Part shown: piece after piece, positions 21,003 through 32,693 of the stretch
Layout: the number at the start of each line of letters is the position of its first letter
How positions within the stretch are numbered: position 1 is the stretch's first letter
Assembly (NCBI GenBank): GCA_003116995.1
Contig: BDSL01000007.1
Coordinates: 1,426,001 to 1,490,000 of the forward strand
DNA length: 64,000 bases
Reading direction: 5' to 3'
DNA from: Yamagishiella unicocca
Lineage: Eukaryota; Chlorophyta; Chlorophyceae; Chlamydomonadales; Volvocaceae
Made by a program: the position numbers and the translations under genes
Notes under the pieces: model-generated
The model's input: only the letters and a program-made list of their open reading frames with translations
What the model was told of the DNA's origin: nothing
Databases searched by the model: none

Positions 21003-22404
21003 TGGCGCAGCTCGCCCTCAAGGACCAACGCGCCTGCCACTCCGCGTTGGCAGCCCCCTTAGATCGACCCCGACCTCATCTCATGAATCGCGACCCGTAT
21101 TCAGCGCGCAGGCTAGAAGAGCCCTGCGTGGGCTTGGGAGGTGGTTTGCCGACCACGCGGATGCTCTGAAGGCCGCTTTGAGGGTTGCGTACGGCTGTAG
21201 TGTATGTTCATCGGCGATGATGGCCAGTGGGAGTTTTAGGGTTCATGGGAGAGGTGCGGTGCATGGGTGAGTGAGCCCTCCATGCCCGGCCCCCCATGTC
21301 TCTTCTGCGACGGTCGACTGCACCAAAGACGTGCACCTTCCGCCCACAAGTTTGCCTTCTCGCTATCATGGCCTCGGCTACTCGGGTCGCAGACTTCTCC
21401 ATGGCCTCGGCTACTCGGATTGCGGACTTCTCCATGGCCTCGGCTACTCGGATTGCAGACTTCTCCGAAGCCTTGGCAAGGTGTCCGGCACTGTACGCAA
21501 CTGCTAGGGCCCAAAAGGCGGACACTGCCATCCCAAACTGGCCCCCAAGGGCGCCAGTCCACTCCATTGGCTCCGGCGTTATCGACAAGAATGTGTGTGA
21601 TGTTTTTCCGACGTGTAAGGCCAAAGCGAACAAGCCCTAAACCCGTACAGCATAGCGGCAAACGTTCGAACTCGTTGCGGCGTACAGGTACGCTTGGAAG
21701 GCATGTCTACCGCCGTGCCGTTGGGTTGGCATGTCGGGACACAGTCCTGGCAACGCAACGGCGATCCTAGTATGCAGGCAACAGACTTGCCGTGTCTACA
21801 CTCTGTCCATCTCGCACTGTGTCGCGACCGGCAGCCAGGGGTGGGTTTCGAGGAAGACCCGTGGATGGGGGTGGGGGAAGGGCAAGCGGGGCTCCCCGAA
21901 CGTTTTAGTTGTGGACAATGGAAAGGCGGAAGCTGTCGAAGCACCTGCAGGCACCGGGTAAGGCTGGGGTACAGGCAAATGGGTACGTCGCATTACCGTT
22001 ACCAGGGCTGGTGTGGAGTCAAGTCTTACAGCCTTGCGAAGCGTGTGTTCTGGCAACTGAACCGAGTAGTGTGTGTGGAGGACTTGATTACGGTTGTTGG
22101 GGCACCAGTTCACCTCACGTGGTTTACGGACGATTTGCGGAAGGGTGTGCGGGGGCATTATTGCCACAAATAAATGGGGCGCGTAGCACAGCCGATGGGA
22201 AGGGGAGGGGCCCACGGCGGCCGCCTACCTGCGACAACTGGTATCCTAGCTGAGGCATGGGGGTGGGGGGTGCAAGGAAAAGCCTTGTACGGGAGTGACA
22301 GAAAAGGACCGGTTACTCGACATGGGAAGTGTAGCTGGTGCATAGCCTTCGGACATAGTGTACGGGGCGGGGGTGGGGGGTGCGTGTGGGCATGGGGGTG
22401 GGTC
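21003..22404. other. Region after the CDC16-like stop, weak ORFs only
   Basis: Probably begins as the 3' flank of the CDC16-like fragment. It holds a 33-bp triplicate repeat (21365-21470) that gives a minus-strand frame (21633-21208) with three KSAIRVAEAME-type 11-residue repeats after a hydrophobic stretch (GMAVSAFWALAVAYS). A + frame at 21694-22173 has no recognisable domain. The segment ends in G-rich runs (about 22260-22404). I cannot assign a product to any frame. Confidence 0.35.
21208..21633 (-). CDS. Hypothetical 141-residue protein with three 11-residue repeats
   Basis: One open frame with ATG. Residues of about 30-55 are hydrophobic, followed by three near-identical repeats KSAIRVAEAME (Ala/Glu-rich, helix-forming) and an Arg-rich tail. 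The + strand gives an alternative frame with MASATRIADFS repeats. No family is recognised and no neighbouring splice signals decide between strands. Duplicated at 30241-30666. Confidence 0.25.
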   Translation of the reverse strand: MFALALHVGKTSHTFLSITPEPMEWTGALGGQFGMAVSAFWALAVAYSAGHLAKASEKSAIRVAEAMEKSAIRVAEAMEKSATRVAEAMIARRQTCGRKVHVFGAVDRRRRDMGGRAWRAHSPMHRTSPMNPKTPTGHHRR

Positions 22405-22539
22405 AAGGGTGAGACATCCGGGTGGCGAGCGTTGCTTGATGCCGATTTAAGAAACGGTCAAGTGTGCTCCGCCGTACATACAAGACATTTTGTCGTTACC
22501 TCGGTTGATTGACCCTACCTGTCATTTCCGCCTCCACAG

Positions 22540-24324
22540 ATCAACTGGGCGCCGCCACCGTTGGACTGGCGTTTTCCAATATTATTCAGATGCTTGTGTT
22601 CTATACCTGGGTGGTGCGCTTCATCGCCGAGTCCATTTCGCTCTTCCACAGCGTTGAGGGGGTGAGTGGCGTGCAGGGCGGTGCGACTGGAGGGATGCAG
22701 GGATGAAGAGCCAGGCGTACTTATTACCTATGGCCTCACGCAGCCTGGGGAGGCGAGGCCGCCCGACAGGTACCCAAGCTGTTCACGACCTGACACTACC
22801 CCGCTGTTGCTGTCCTGCCGCTTAGATGGCCTTCCTTGCCGAGTACGTTCCGCACGACGGCGTCTTCTACGACTCCAAGGCGGAGAAGGGTGTGGCCAAG
22901 TCCCTCACCATGCCGGACGGCCAGATTGTGCCCGGTAAGCATCTAGTGGCGGCTGGCGGTTTGAGCGAGATGGACCTGCTGTGGACAAGCATCGTTGAAC
23001 TGACGAAGCATGAAACCAATTAGAGCAAAAGCACCGTGTAAAGCAACAAATGCCCATAGACCACCAACGTGTGAAATCACCTTGAGCTTCTGGACCGCTG
23101 GATCGCTCCTGCCTGTTCCGTACCATAGTTCCTGACCTAGCCCGCCACCGCTTCCTCCCTATCTGCAGCCGCCAGCAAGGTGCAGGTCGTTGTGGATGAC
23201 GCTGCGCTGTCTCGCTGGCCCGCCTCGGGCAACATCCGCTTCGAGGACGTGTGGATGCAGTACCGCTTGGACGCGCCGTGGGCTCTGAAGGGTGTGACCT
23301 TCAAGATCAGCGACGGCGAGAAGGTTGGCGCCGTGGGCCGCACTGGCTCGGGCAAGTCCACTACGCTGCTGGCGCTGTACCGTATGTTCGAGCTGGGCAA
23401 GGGCCGCATCATCATTGACGGAGTCGACATTGCCACTCTGCCGCTCAAGCGCCTGAGGACTGGTGGGTAGTAGATCCGCGACCTCCCTAACACTGTTTGA
23501 TTGAAGCACGCTTCCCTGCATGCTTAGCTCCATCCTGAGGGCCTTTGCTGTGACACGTAATAATTTGTGCTCTGAACACACCCTTCGCTCTCCCCCATCT
23601 TCGCAGGCCTGTCCATCATTCCCCAGGAGCCAGTCATGTTCTCGGGAACCGTGCGCTCCAACCTGGACCCCTTCGGCGAGTTCAAGGTAAGGCAATGAAT
23701 CCGTATTTCGGTTAGGCTTGAAATACGATGGTTTAAAGACGCAGGGTCCAGCGCCCTGTACGGAGAATCTGTTAATCGTTGATTAGGCGGTGTCGCCTTG
23801 AATCATCTGTGTTCTCACAAACCTGTCCATCTGCCCATTCGCTTCCTCAGGACGATGGTGTGCTTTGGGAGGTGCTGAAGAAGGTCGGCCTGGAGTCTCA
23901 GGCACAGCACTCTGGTGGCTTGGAGGGCCGTGTGGATGGCTCTGGCGGCAAGGCCTGGTCGCTGGGTCAAATGCAGCTGGTGTGCCTGGCGCGCGCCGCC
24001 CTGCGCGCCGTGCCCATCCTGTGCTTGGATGAGGCCACCGCCGCCATGGACCCGCACACGGAGCAGATCGTGCAGGAGACGATCAAGAAGGTGTTCGACG
24101 ACCGCACCACCATCACCATTGCGCACCGCCTTGACACCATCATTGAGTCGGACAAGGTGCTGGTCATGGAGGCGGGCGAGCTGAAGGAGTACGAATCCCC
24201 AGCCAAACTGCTGGGAGACCGCAGCTCCATGTTTTCAAGGCTGGTTGACAAGACAGGAGTCGCGGCCGCCGCCGCCCTACGGAAGATGGCGAACGAGCAC
24301 TTCGCTCAGCAGGCGGCGCGGTGA
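22540..24324 (+). pseudogene. ABCC transporter copy C: exons 11-15 only
   Basis: Exons 22540-22661, 22826-22934, 23169-23462, 23607-23686 and 23851-24324 repeat the last five exons of copy B with all motifs of NBD2 ([26 protein letters not shown]). The duplication breakpoint at 22404/22405 keeps only four bases of exon 10, so TMD1, NBD1 and most of TMD2 are missing and there is no promoter or plausible start. It could be transcribed only by read-through or from a new promoter in the G-rich upstream sequence. It is best treated as a 5'-truncated pseudogene. Confidence 0.9.
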
Positions 24325-24912
24325 GGGTGAACATAGTCTCGATGTTGTACTAGCAGCCGGGACCTGAATCCACTCGGCGCCTAGGATGGGCTTTTTGTTT
24401 TCGCAGCGTGATTGGTTGCAACGGTTTATTGGTTCGCCTTCTGGAGTGAAAGCTGTAGGAGTTACGTGCACGATGTGAAGGCGTGTTTTTGTCATACCTC
24501 GTTCTGCATGCATGTGTGGTTGCTTCGTTAGGGAGAATGTTTCGTGCGGTTTTGCGGAGAGATTTGCGGTAATGCTACCCGCCACTGATTCGTACAGTCT
24601 TCAGCGCCATCTACTTATGGGGTTGCATGTCAATAATCGACTCGTATGAGCAACTGTGGCGATTACGGATGAGAGAGTAGCTAGTGCGTGCTCGTGCGTC
24701 AGTGTTGCGTCAGTGTTTGGGTGGCAACACTCGGAGCACAGAGATGGCTTTCTTGTATCGCTGGCGATACTGTAGTTTATTTAATGATGGCTGGATTGGT
24801 GGTTCAAAACCAACAAGTGGGGAACATAGGCGCCTCCCGGTGCCGCGACGTACTGCATTACATCCATAGCAATATGCTGGCATGGAAAACATATGCAAGA
24901 TACAAGATGTAA
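24325..24912 (+). terminator. 3' flank of copy C with TGTAA signal at 24908-24912
   Basis: Same sequence as the flank of copy B, moved with the 9,033-bp duplication. Confidence 0.5.
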
Positions 24913-25128
24913 CGACCAGTAAAGTTTTCGTGCCTCTCATGGCAACGGAATAAACAAGTCTTCCTTTTTTGGTCGTCGTCGCACGGTGGCTGTCCCTCTT
25001 GGATGGGAGGGCGTCCAGGAGATAAGGAGAGGTTGACAGAATATTCGAGCAGTTAGTAGTACTTATATATAGGGGGCTTCAGAAGAAAAGTCAAAACCAT
25101 CGGGCACATCGCCGGGTTGTACACGTGG

Positions 25129-25716
25129 TTGTACACGTGCAGGCATGCCCAGGCATGCCCAGGCACGCCTGGGGCCATTGGAATGGATAGGCCCAGGCAC
25201 GCTCCCCAGAAAACGCCCATACCCGCTCGAGGGGCCTTCCAGGGCTCCCTGGTCGCTCCCGCAGGCGCAGAAGCAGGTGCGTGCAGCCCCCAGGCGTGGC
25301 TGTACACGTGCAGGCCAGGCATGCCCAGGCACGCCTGGGGCCATTGGAATGGATAGGCCCAGGCACGCTCCCCAGAAAGCATGCAGGCATGCCCATGCCT
25401 TTTCGGAAACCCTTCAAAGGCTCCTTTGTTACGTTGGTAGGAACAGAAGCAGTCGCATGCAGCCCCCGTGCGCGATGTCACATGCCTAGGCATGCCCAGG
25501 CACGCCTGTGGCCATTGAGATGGACAGGCCTTGGAGATGCCCGTTCTCAGGGGCGGGGCTATGACCTTTGCCTGTAGGCTTATTTTTTTTATAAGAGAAA
25601 ATAGGCGTAAAGTGGGCTGTGGCATCCCGTGCAGAAAGCAAGTGGCCAGGCATGCCTAGGCATGCCTGGGGCCGGTCAATGGTAATTGCGCCAGGCATGC
25701 CTGGCGCCATTGGGAT
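25129..25716. repeat. GCATGC-palindrome repeat block, copy 2
   Basis: Duplicate of 16096-16683 within unit 2, with the two 61-bp blocks at 25152-25212 and 25318-25378. Confidence 0.7.
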
Positions 25717-25880
25717 GGTACCCTTGCTTACTGCGGAAAAGACAGAAACCAGGCCGCACTGCACCAATGCAAACCATCAAGACTGAAGTGGTTACCGTAT
25801 TGGGGGCGAAGGTTGCCCCGGGACCCAGCAATTCGGGCGTGTTGCAGATCTGCCTTTCTAGAGGCTGCTGGCTAGTACAA

Positions 25881-26000
25881 GTTACAGTGAGTTCCAGACC
25901 AAAAGGCAGAACCTCAACTGGTCGATGGTAGCAGTAGTAATTGTTACAGTGGGCCCCAGACCAGAAGGTAGAGCCATCGGGCGCATCGCCTGACACTGTT
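25881..26000 (-). mobile_element. LINE 3'-tail fragments, copy 2
   Basis: Duplicate of 16848-16967, carried by the segmental duplication rather than by new retrotransposition. Confidence 0.6.
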
Positions 26001-27489
26001 AGAGACGCAGGGCGCCGGTGTTGTGGGGGTTTGATAGCACGGGAGGGTATTGTTACAGCTGTGCCGCTTCTCCGCCGCCGCCGAGTGCTACTCGGCCGCA
26101 CTGGCGCTCGCGCCATCGTCGCCCGGCACCCTGGCGGCGCTGGGCTACGTGGCGCAGCTGGCGGGCGACCCGCGGGTCGCTGTGGAGCACTACCACGCCG
26201 CGCTGGCGCTGCGTCCGGACGACCCGTTCACTGCGGACATGCTGCGGCTGGCGCTGCAGGTGAGCTCTCCAGGGGGCTCCAAGGGCCTCCAGGGAGGGAG
26301 GGAGGAAACCAATGAACCGGAGCCGGAGGATTGCGGGGGAATCCCGTGGAAAACCCGTTTGGGGCATACGTTTGGAGATGCATGCTGGAGGGTAGGCGGG
26401 TGGGAGGCGGCGGTGCGTGCGTGAGGCCTGGGCAGCGTGCGACCCTTTCGCTAAGGGTTGAGTGAGTTGAGGGGGCCTCCAAAACCCTTCGGGGAAAGGA
26501 GGGACTGTCCAGCGTGGAGGGCGCAAGTTTACTGCCACATGCGGCCCCCTCATCGTGTGTCCTATTCAGGAGTACGCGGAGGCAGCGGCGGCTGAGGAGG
26601 CAGCGACAGCCTCTGGGAGCAGAGGGTATCAAAGTGTCGTTCTAATCCCAATCCTCGAAAATAGTTGGTCCGGCAATCCCTCGTGAAATCTAATCCCCGA
26701 CGGGTTTAATCCCTAAGCCCCAAATTCCAAAGCGAGTTCTAATCCCCAGCGCAGCAATCCCCCGCCGGGTTGAATCCCCTCGAGGTGGCGGTTTAAATCC
26801 CCAATCCCCACGGGTCCGCAGCAGTCCCCAGCCCGTGTGAGTGTACAATATTCCCTAAGGAGCTGTGAGAAACGGCGGGTGTCATTTGCCTTTGGTGTCG
26901 CACCCTAGGATTCCGCTTCCCAGGGGCCTTGCGTGCCTTGCTTATAGAGGCGCAGTCCTTCCTCGATGGAGTTTACAGTTGGTGGTTGTGGCCGCGGATA
27001 ATGGTGGCAATGTAACACCTCCTCGGACCGCAACGGCGATCAAGGATGCACAGACGGCTGTTGACAGTCAATAGGTAGCACCCCTAATCACTAACCCCAA
27101 CACTCCCGCTCAACGGTACTTTTAACACCATGCATTACGTGGGGCACCGCACCATCCCACCTCCCGCCCATCTTGGTCCATCCCGCCTCCTTTCCCCAGC
27201 ACGCATTAAACACCGGTGCAAAAAAAAAAAACCGCACAGGCGTTCGGTCCGATGCAGGCAGGTCGGGTTACATGACGGCAGTCTAGGCAACTAAAGGAAA
27301 CGCATACAAGGAGGTTGTCTACGGATCGTGTATATATGTATAGGAGAATGGGGAGCCATGGACTATCAGCTGTACCACCATTCCATCTGTTCGTGTGTAC
27401 GATTGACACGTTGGGAACTAAATGACGCCTGTCCTCCTCTTATTATACCACCATTCTCTGAAGTCATATAGCTAGAGTGCTGCGGTCGT

Positions 27490-27825
27490 TCAAACGATAG
27501 CGATGTCTTCCTCGGACAGGTCGTCTTCGGAATCGGAAGGCGACCCCTCGACAGAGAGTTCTTCTTCTGGTTCGACGGAGGAGTCTACGTCGTCGGGCAC
27601 TTGAGATGTCCGTGAGGAAGGAGATAATGGCGAGGAATATGTGAGCAGTCTGCCTTTGTCTGCTGGCAGTGTCCGAGTGCACCACTGGTGCACTAACCCA
27701 TTTTCGTCGCCACGGCCTCGGCGCCTTCGCCTAACGTGTACATTGCATCGTAGGTAACCACCGAAGACACAGAGCGCAAGGCCTTCGCGGAAAGGGTAAA
27801 TCGGCGGGGAATTTTCGCCGACCAT
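27490..27825 (-). CDS. Unrecognised acidic-tailed ORF, copy 2
   Basis: Duplicate of the frame at 18457-18792 with the same deduced protein. See that entry for the limits of the call. Confidence 0.25.
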   Translation of the reverse strand: MVGENSPPIYPFREGLALCVFGGYLRCNVHVRRRRRGRGDENGLVHQWCTRTLPADKGRLLTYSSPLSPSSRTSQVPDDVDSSVEPEEELSVEGSPSDSEDDLSEEDIAIV

Positions 27826-27896
27826 GCCTCTGTCCCAGTTTGTCCGCGGTCTGCGACATCCGTAAGTTACAATACCACTTATTACGTATGTCGCAG

Positions 27897-29310
27897 GGTG
27901 GAGAGCCTAAGTCGCCGAACCTTGGGGCGGTCCTCACGAGTTTCCTGCGCGAATCCGGCCTCTTGATCGTGGCAGCTGGAGGAGAGCGGCGTCCGAACGC
28001 CCGATGATGTGATTGATACCATTGGAGGTAAGAGAGCGGGAGAGGGTATCGAATTGCGCCTAGTAATGCGATTTTTGTGCATATCGGTAGTGGTACCAGG
28101 CTCTTAGTGAACCTAATTTCGATTTATCCTGCCGTCTGTTTCGGCAGGTATGTCCAGAGCTATTGGGCCACATAGGCAGAGCTGGGCGCAGTGAGTGCTC
28201 ACTTCTGGCGTACTCGGTGCTGGCCGTGTACAACAACTGCGGAGGAACGCTCAAGTGAGAGGCGGGACCTCGACACCGGTGATGCAAGTGCACCCTGGCC
28301 AGATGTCAGCGGTTACCGGCACGCCACGCCACTAAACGGCTGGCGGGCGTTCAGCAAGCAGGGCAACCTTGCCAACCTGTTTGCTGGCGCACGCGAGCCC
28401 GCCAAGGCTGTCCTGCTCTGCCGCTTCCTGCCTCCGGACCAACAGCTGCAGCTGCGCAGGCTCGTAGGCTTGGCGCCCCCTTTCAGCGCGCTGGGCGCAG
28501 CAGCAGCAATGGGCGCTGCCACAGGGCATGGCCGACCCCGCAGCAGTGCGGACGGCGGACAACCAGGAACCAGCGCCGGTACCAGCCGTCATCCCCTTGC
28601 CAGCCCTGCGCCCACACCTGGCGCTGATGCCTGGACCCCTGTTCGTCACACGACGCCAACTTCAGGGTTGGAGCGGCGCGTTTTTTTGATGCCGCGGATG
28701 ATGGCTTAGATGCAGCTAACGCATGGTCGGGGAACCTGTTTGTGAACGTTTTGATGCCGCGGATGATGGCTTAGATGCAGCTAACGCATGGTCGGGGAAC
28801 CTGTTTGTGAACCCGCCATTCGGTACCCATGACGGGTGAAGTTTGCAGGGCCTTTTCCTGCAGCGATGTATCCTAGATTACAAGGCGGGGATTGTACAAC
28901 AGATGGTAGTGCAGCTGAAGGCGAGCGCGGGGTACACATGGTTCAGATCGGTGTTTGCCTGGCCGCATTGCTTTTTGGATGAGCGCCTGACGTGTGTTCA
29001 ACCGCTGCGCGCTGCGGCCGAGGCTGGGGACGAGAGCTTGCGATGGGGAGTCCGCGTGCAAAACCCGCACGGCAGCGAGGTAATGTACCTTGGAAACAGT
29101 GGCGCCAAGTTTGCGCAGATGTTTAGGAGGGTAGGACAAATAGCCGGCCACAATGCATGGGCGCTCACGCCCGGTGCGTCGGACCAAGTTGGCACTTGAT
29201 GTGCACTTGTGGGTGTCCATGTATTTTTTTTGCTTACTGCAGGGTCGGAATGGATAATGCTGGCGGCCAAATTGTTAGACTCCCTTTTAGGGACTGGGCC
29301 AGACTGCTAG
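27897..29310 (+). pseudogene. Decayed Dam-like N6-adenine methyltransferase gene, copy 2
   Basis: Same as copy 1, including the 65-bp tandem duplication (28684-28812), the in-frame TGA (28837-28839) and the predicted last exon ending at 29308-29310. The only change noted is in the predicted intron (29202). Confidence 0.55.
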
Positions 29311-30240
29311 GACATGGCAGCTGAGTCCAGATGGGTATGTACTTCATTCCACGCGTTACTGCCTGCTTGTATTAGATTCGTTTTTGTAGGCTGCTGTGCA
29401 GCGGTACGGTACGGGATGGTCCATGATGCATCGTGAAGAGGAGGACGGGTTGTCCTGGTTTGCCTGGATGGTCTGGTCGAGGCAGCCACCTGAACTGTAT
29501 GACCGGGCAGATTCAGATCTGTAACTTTGGTATGGCATAGTGGTATGGCATCTGACTATGCAAACCCGTGTCACCTAGGCCAACCATGCATGTTGCACTT
29601 CTCTCGTTACTGGTGCAGCCGGTTGTGGGCAGCTCTATGACAATATGGACCAGTACGGCCTCGTCATGTGACCTGGTGTTGCGGCCCATCCAGCCAACAG
29701 CGCAGCTACCCCAACACTTCATGCCCTTCCCAACCAGCGATGTGTATCCCGTACGACCCCAACCCCACCCCGACCGCGGGCCAATCCAATCCCTGCCGTC
29801 GGCCAATCCAATCCCTGCCGTTGGAAGGTTGAATCCCTGACGTTGGAAGGTTGAATCCCTACCGTTGCACAGTCCAATCCCACCCTTTGGCTAATCTAAT
29901 CCCCAACCCAGGACCAACCCTTTTGGCAATCCTAATCCCTTGATACCCTCTGCTGGGAGCCCAGCCGCAGCCGCGTCGGGCGCTGCGGCGACTGCCGCCG
30001 CCGTCGCCGCGGGCGGCCTCGCAGCGGGAGGCTAGTGGCGCAGCTCGCCCTCAAGGACCAACGCGCCTGCCACTCCGCGTTGGCAGCCCCCTTAGATCGA
30101 CCCCGACCTCATCTCATGAATCGCGACCCGTATTCAGCGCGCAGGCTAGAAGAGCCCTGCGTGGGCTTGGGAGGTGGTTTGCCGACCACGCGGATGCTCT
30201 GAAGGCCGCTTTGAGGGTTGCGTACGGCTGTAGTGTATGT

Positions 30241-30666
30241 TCATCGGCGATGATGGCCAGTGGGAGTTTTAGGGTTCATGGGAGAGGTGCGGTGCATGGG
30301 TGAGTGAGCCCTCCATGCCCGGCCCCCCATGTCTCTTCTGCGACGGTCGACTGCACCAAAGACGTGCACCTTCCGCCCACAAGTTTGCCTTCTCGCTATC
30401 ATGGCCTCGGCTACTCGGGTCGCAGACTTCTCCATGGCCTCGGCTACTCGGATTGCGGACTTCTCCATGGCCTCGGCTACTCGGATTGCAGACTTCTCCG
30501 AAGCCTTGGCAAGGTGTCCGGCACTGTACGCAACTGCTAGGGCCCAAAAGGCGGACACTGCCATCCCAAACTGGCCCCCAAGGGCGCCAGTCCACTCCAT
30601 TGGCTCCGGCGTTATCGACAAGAATGTGTGTGATGTTTTTCCGACGTGTAAGGCCAAAGCGAACAA
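30241..30666 (-). CDS. Hypothetical 11-residue-repeat protein, copy 2
   Basis: Identical deduced frame to 21208-21633, carried by the segmental duplication. Coding status is uncertain. Confidence 0.25.
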   Translation of the reverse strand: MFALALHVGKTSHTFLSITPEPMEWTGALGGQFGMAVSAFWALAVAYSAGHLAKASEKSAIRVAEAMEKSAIRVAEAMEKSATRVAEAMIARRQTCGRKVHVFGAVDRRRRDMGGRAWRAHSPMHRTSPMNPKTPTGHHRR

Positions 30667-31680
30667 GCCCTAAACCCGTACAGCATAGCGGCAAACGTTC
30701 GAACTCGTTGCGGCGTACAGGTACGCTTGGAAGGCATGTCTACCGCCGTGCCGTTGGGTTGGCATGTCGGGACACAGTCCTGGCAACGCAACGGCGATCC
30801 TAGTATGCAGGCAACAGACTTGCCGTGTCTACACTCTGTCCATCTCGCACTGTGTCGCGACCGGCAGCCAGGGGTGGGTTTCGAGGAAGACCCGTGGATG
30901 GGGGTGGGGGAAGGGCAAGCGGGGCTCCCCGAACGTTTTAGTTGTGGACAATGGAAAGGCGGAAGCTGTCGAAGCACCTGCAGGCACCGGGTAAGGCTGG
31001 GGTACAGGCAAATGGGTACGTCGCATTACCGTTACCAGGGCTGGTGTGGAGTCAAGTCTTACAGCCTTGCGAAGCGTGTGTTCTGGCAACTGAACCGAGT
31101 AGTGTGTGTGGAGGACTTGATTACGGTTGTTGGGGCACCAGTTCACCTCACGTGGTTTACGGACGATTTGCGGAAGGGTGTGCGGGGGCATTATTGCCAC
31201 AAATAAATGGGGCGCGTAGCACAGCCGATGGGAAGGGGAGGGGCCCACGGCGGCCGCCTACCTGCGACAACTGGTATCCTAGCTGAGGCATGGGGGTGGG
31301 GGGTGCAAGGAAAAGCCTTGTACGGGAGTGACAGAAAAGGACCGGTTACTCGACATGGGAAGTGTAGCTGGTGCATAGCCTTCGGACATAGTGTACGGGG
31401 CGGGGGTGGGGGGTGCGTGTGGGCATGGGGGTGGGTCATGCGGGCATGGGTGATGTGACACCCGCCCGTGTGTCCCAGGGACAGGCGGACGGCGGCGGGA
31501 GGGGGGCGTTATCGAGTATTCGGCCGGGCCTGGAGGCAAGGGATGCAGGCGGTGCCGGCCGAGGGTCCGGACGCGGTGAAGGTGCAGGTCGCGGCTTGTC
31601 GTACTCGGCTCCCCGGATTGCAAAGTCGATGCAGTACGCCATGCATGTGCGCCGAGCAGCGCTCCAGGGGCGGTGCGTTT

Positions 31681-31725
31681 GTTGTTGTTGTTGTAACGGT
31701 TACAGTGGGTTCCAGACCAAGAGGT
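31681..31725 (-). mobile_element. LINE 3'-tail fragment
   Basis: GTTGTTGTTGTTGTAACGG, then TTACAGTGGGTTCCAGACC, then AAGAGGT: the reverse complement of the LINE 3' end, including its ACA-repeat tail. Almost no element body remains. Confidence 0.6.
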
Positions 31726-31883
31726 TTGTGTCATTGATCGATGCAGCCGCCAAGGCCGCCGGTGTCGCTGCTGTCGGCGAGCAGGCCAGCGAGGAGCTCT
31801 ACCTGCTGTCAAGTTGTACGTGTTCCGGCCTGGTAGCCAGCTCGGCCGGATGGATCGCCCAGGAAGGCGCTGTGAGGATGGCT

Positions 31884-32041
31884 GAGGTACATGTTACCAT
31901 AAGAGGTACATGTGAGGTACATGTGAGGTACATGTTACGATCCGAGGCACATGTTACCATATGAGGTAAGTGGTTTCATATGAGGTACATGTTACCATAT
32001 GAGGTACATGTTACCATTTGAGGTACATGTTACCATATGCG
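31884..32041. repeat. 19-bp tandem repeat, about 7-8 imperfect units
   Basis: The unit is GAGGTACATGTTACCATAT. Some units are shortened (GAGGTACATGT) or altered (GAGGTAAGTGGTTTCATAT). The unit contains the palindrome GTACATGTTAC-like core ACATGT. Confidence 0.85.
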
Positions 32042-32693
32042 TATTTGTGTGAGCCGCCGATGGCAGGAGTCACGGCGTCACGAATCGTTGCAGGTACCCA
32101 AAAAGCTTGTTAGGCCTTAGCTCCGTTCGCGTGTACATGGGAGAAGGGGACCGCCTTCCACGATGCATTCTTGCAACTGCAGACACACCGTTTACATAAA
32201 TCCACTTGCGCGCACAGATGGCAGTTCGATCCGTCGCTGCGCCAAGTCGACGCCCAACCCTGTCTAGCTACCGACACGAGGCGGAGGGGCCGGGTTTGCA
32301 TAGGTTGCGATTAATTGACGACGCCCAAACGGTACGGGACACACACTCGCCGACCTACCCAACTATTCGCCGTACGTTGCTTGAATGCACCGCGGAACCT
32401 CCAGCAGCCGTCCCACCCAATCGATGCGCCCTGACGTCTGCCTATGTATGACCTCGAGACCTGGGCCGTGCAGCACTAGCAGCAGATACGTGCGGCATGT
32501 GGCATATCAGGGCTATACCCTGCCGCATACGCTGTCGTACCCGGACCTCATTCCTGAGACGCCGCTGATCAAGCGAGATCTTTGTTCAGTGGGAGGCCGA
32601 TGGTAGTATTCGCCGGCATGTGCTTGTGTTCCGCCAATTATTCGGTGCACCCCCAGCCCCATCGGGCTGGGTACCTGGGCCCCGGTGGGTGGC

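Larger units (their letters stand above)
13372..22404. repeat. 9,033-bp segmental tandem duplication, unit 1
   Basis: Every landmark here recurs exactly 9,033 bp downstream. The unit begins at the last four bases of exon 10 of copy B and ends in the G-rich run GGGGGTGGGTC at 22404. I noticed only two differences by eye (17578 G versus 26611 C, and 20169 C versus 29202 T), so the duplication is very recent or an assembly duplication. Confidence 0.9.
26620..29952. mobile_element. 3.33 kb TIR DNA transposon, copy 2
   Basis: Same inverted repeats and CTGGGAG target duplication as copy 1. Because flank and element are duplicated together, this is passive duplication and not a second insertion. 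Confidence 0.8.
26059..30035 (+). pseudogene. CDC16/APC6-like exons split by transposon, copy 2
   Basis: Exons 26059-26259 and 26570-26620, then the inserted element, then 29961-30035 ending in TAG. The structure equals copy 1. One synonymous difference (GCG to GCC, Ala) is seen at 26611, just before the target duplication. Confidence 0.7.
22405..31437. repeat. 9,033-bp segmental tandem duplication, unit 2
   Basis: Head-to-tail copy of 13372-22404. The junction is sharp: GGGTGGGTC of unit 1 abuts AAGGGTGAGACATCC, the exon 10 donor region of the transporter. At the far end the homology stops at 31437, where GGGTGGGTC is followed by unrelated ATGCGGGC. Confidence 0.9.
31438..32693. other. Unique stretch between the duplication and the satellite
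   Basis: GC-rich and free of recognisable domains. An open + frame (31413-31964) crosses the duplication border, a LINE tail and a short tandem repeat, so it is not a credible gene. From 32045 to 32690 only short frames are present. Confidence 0.35.
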
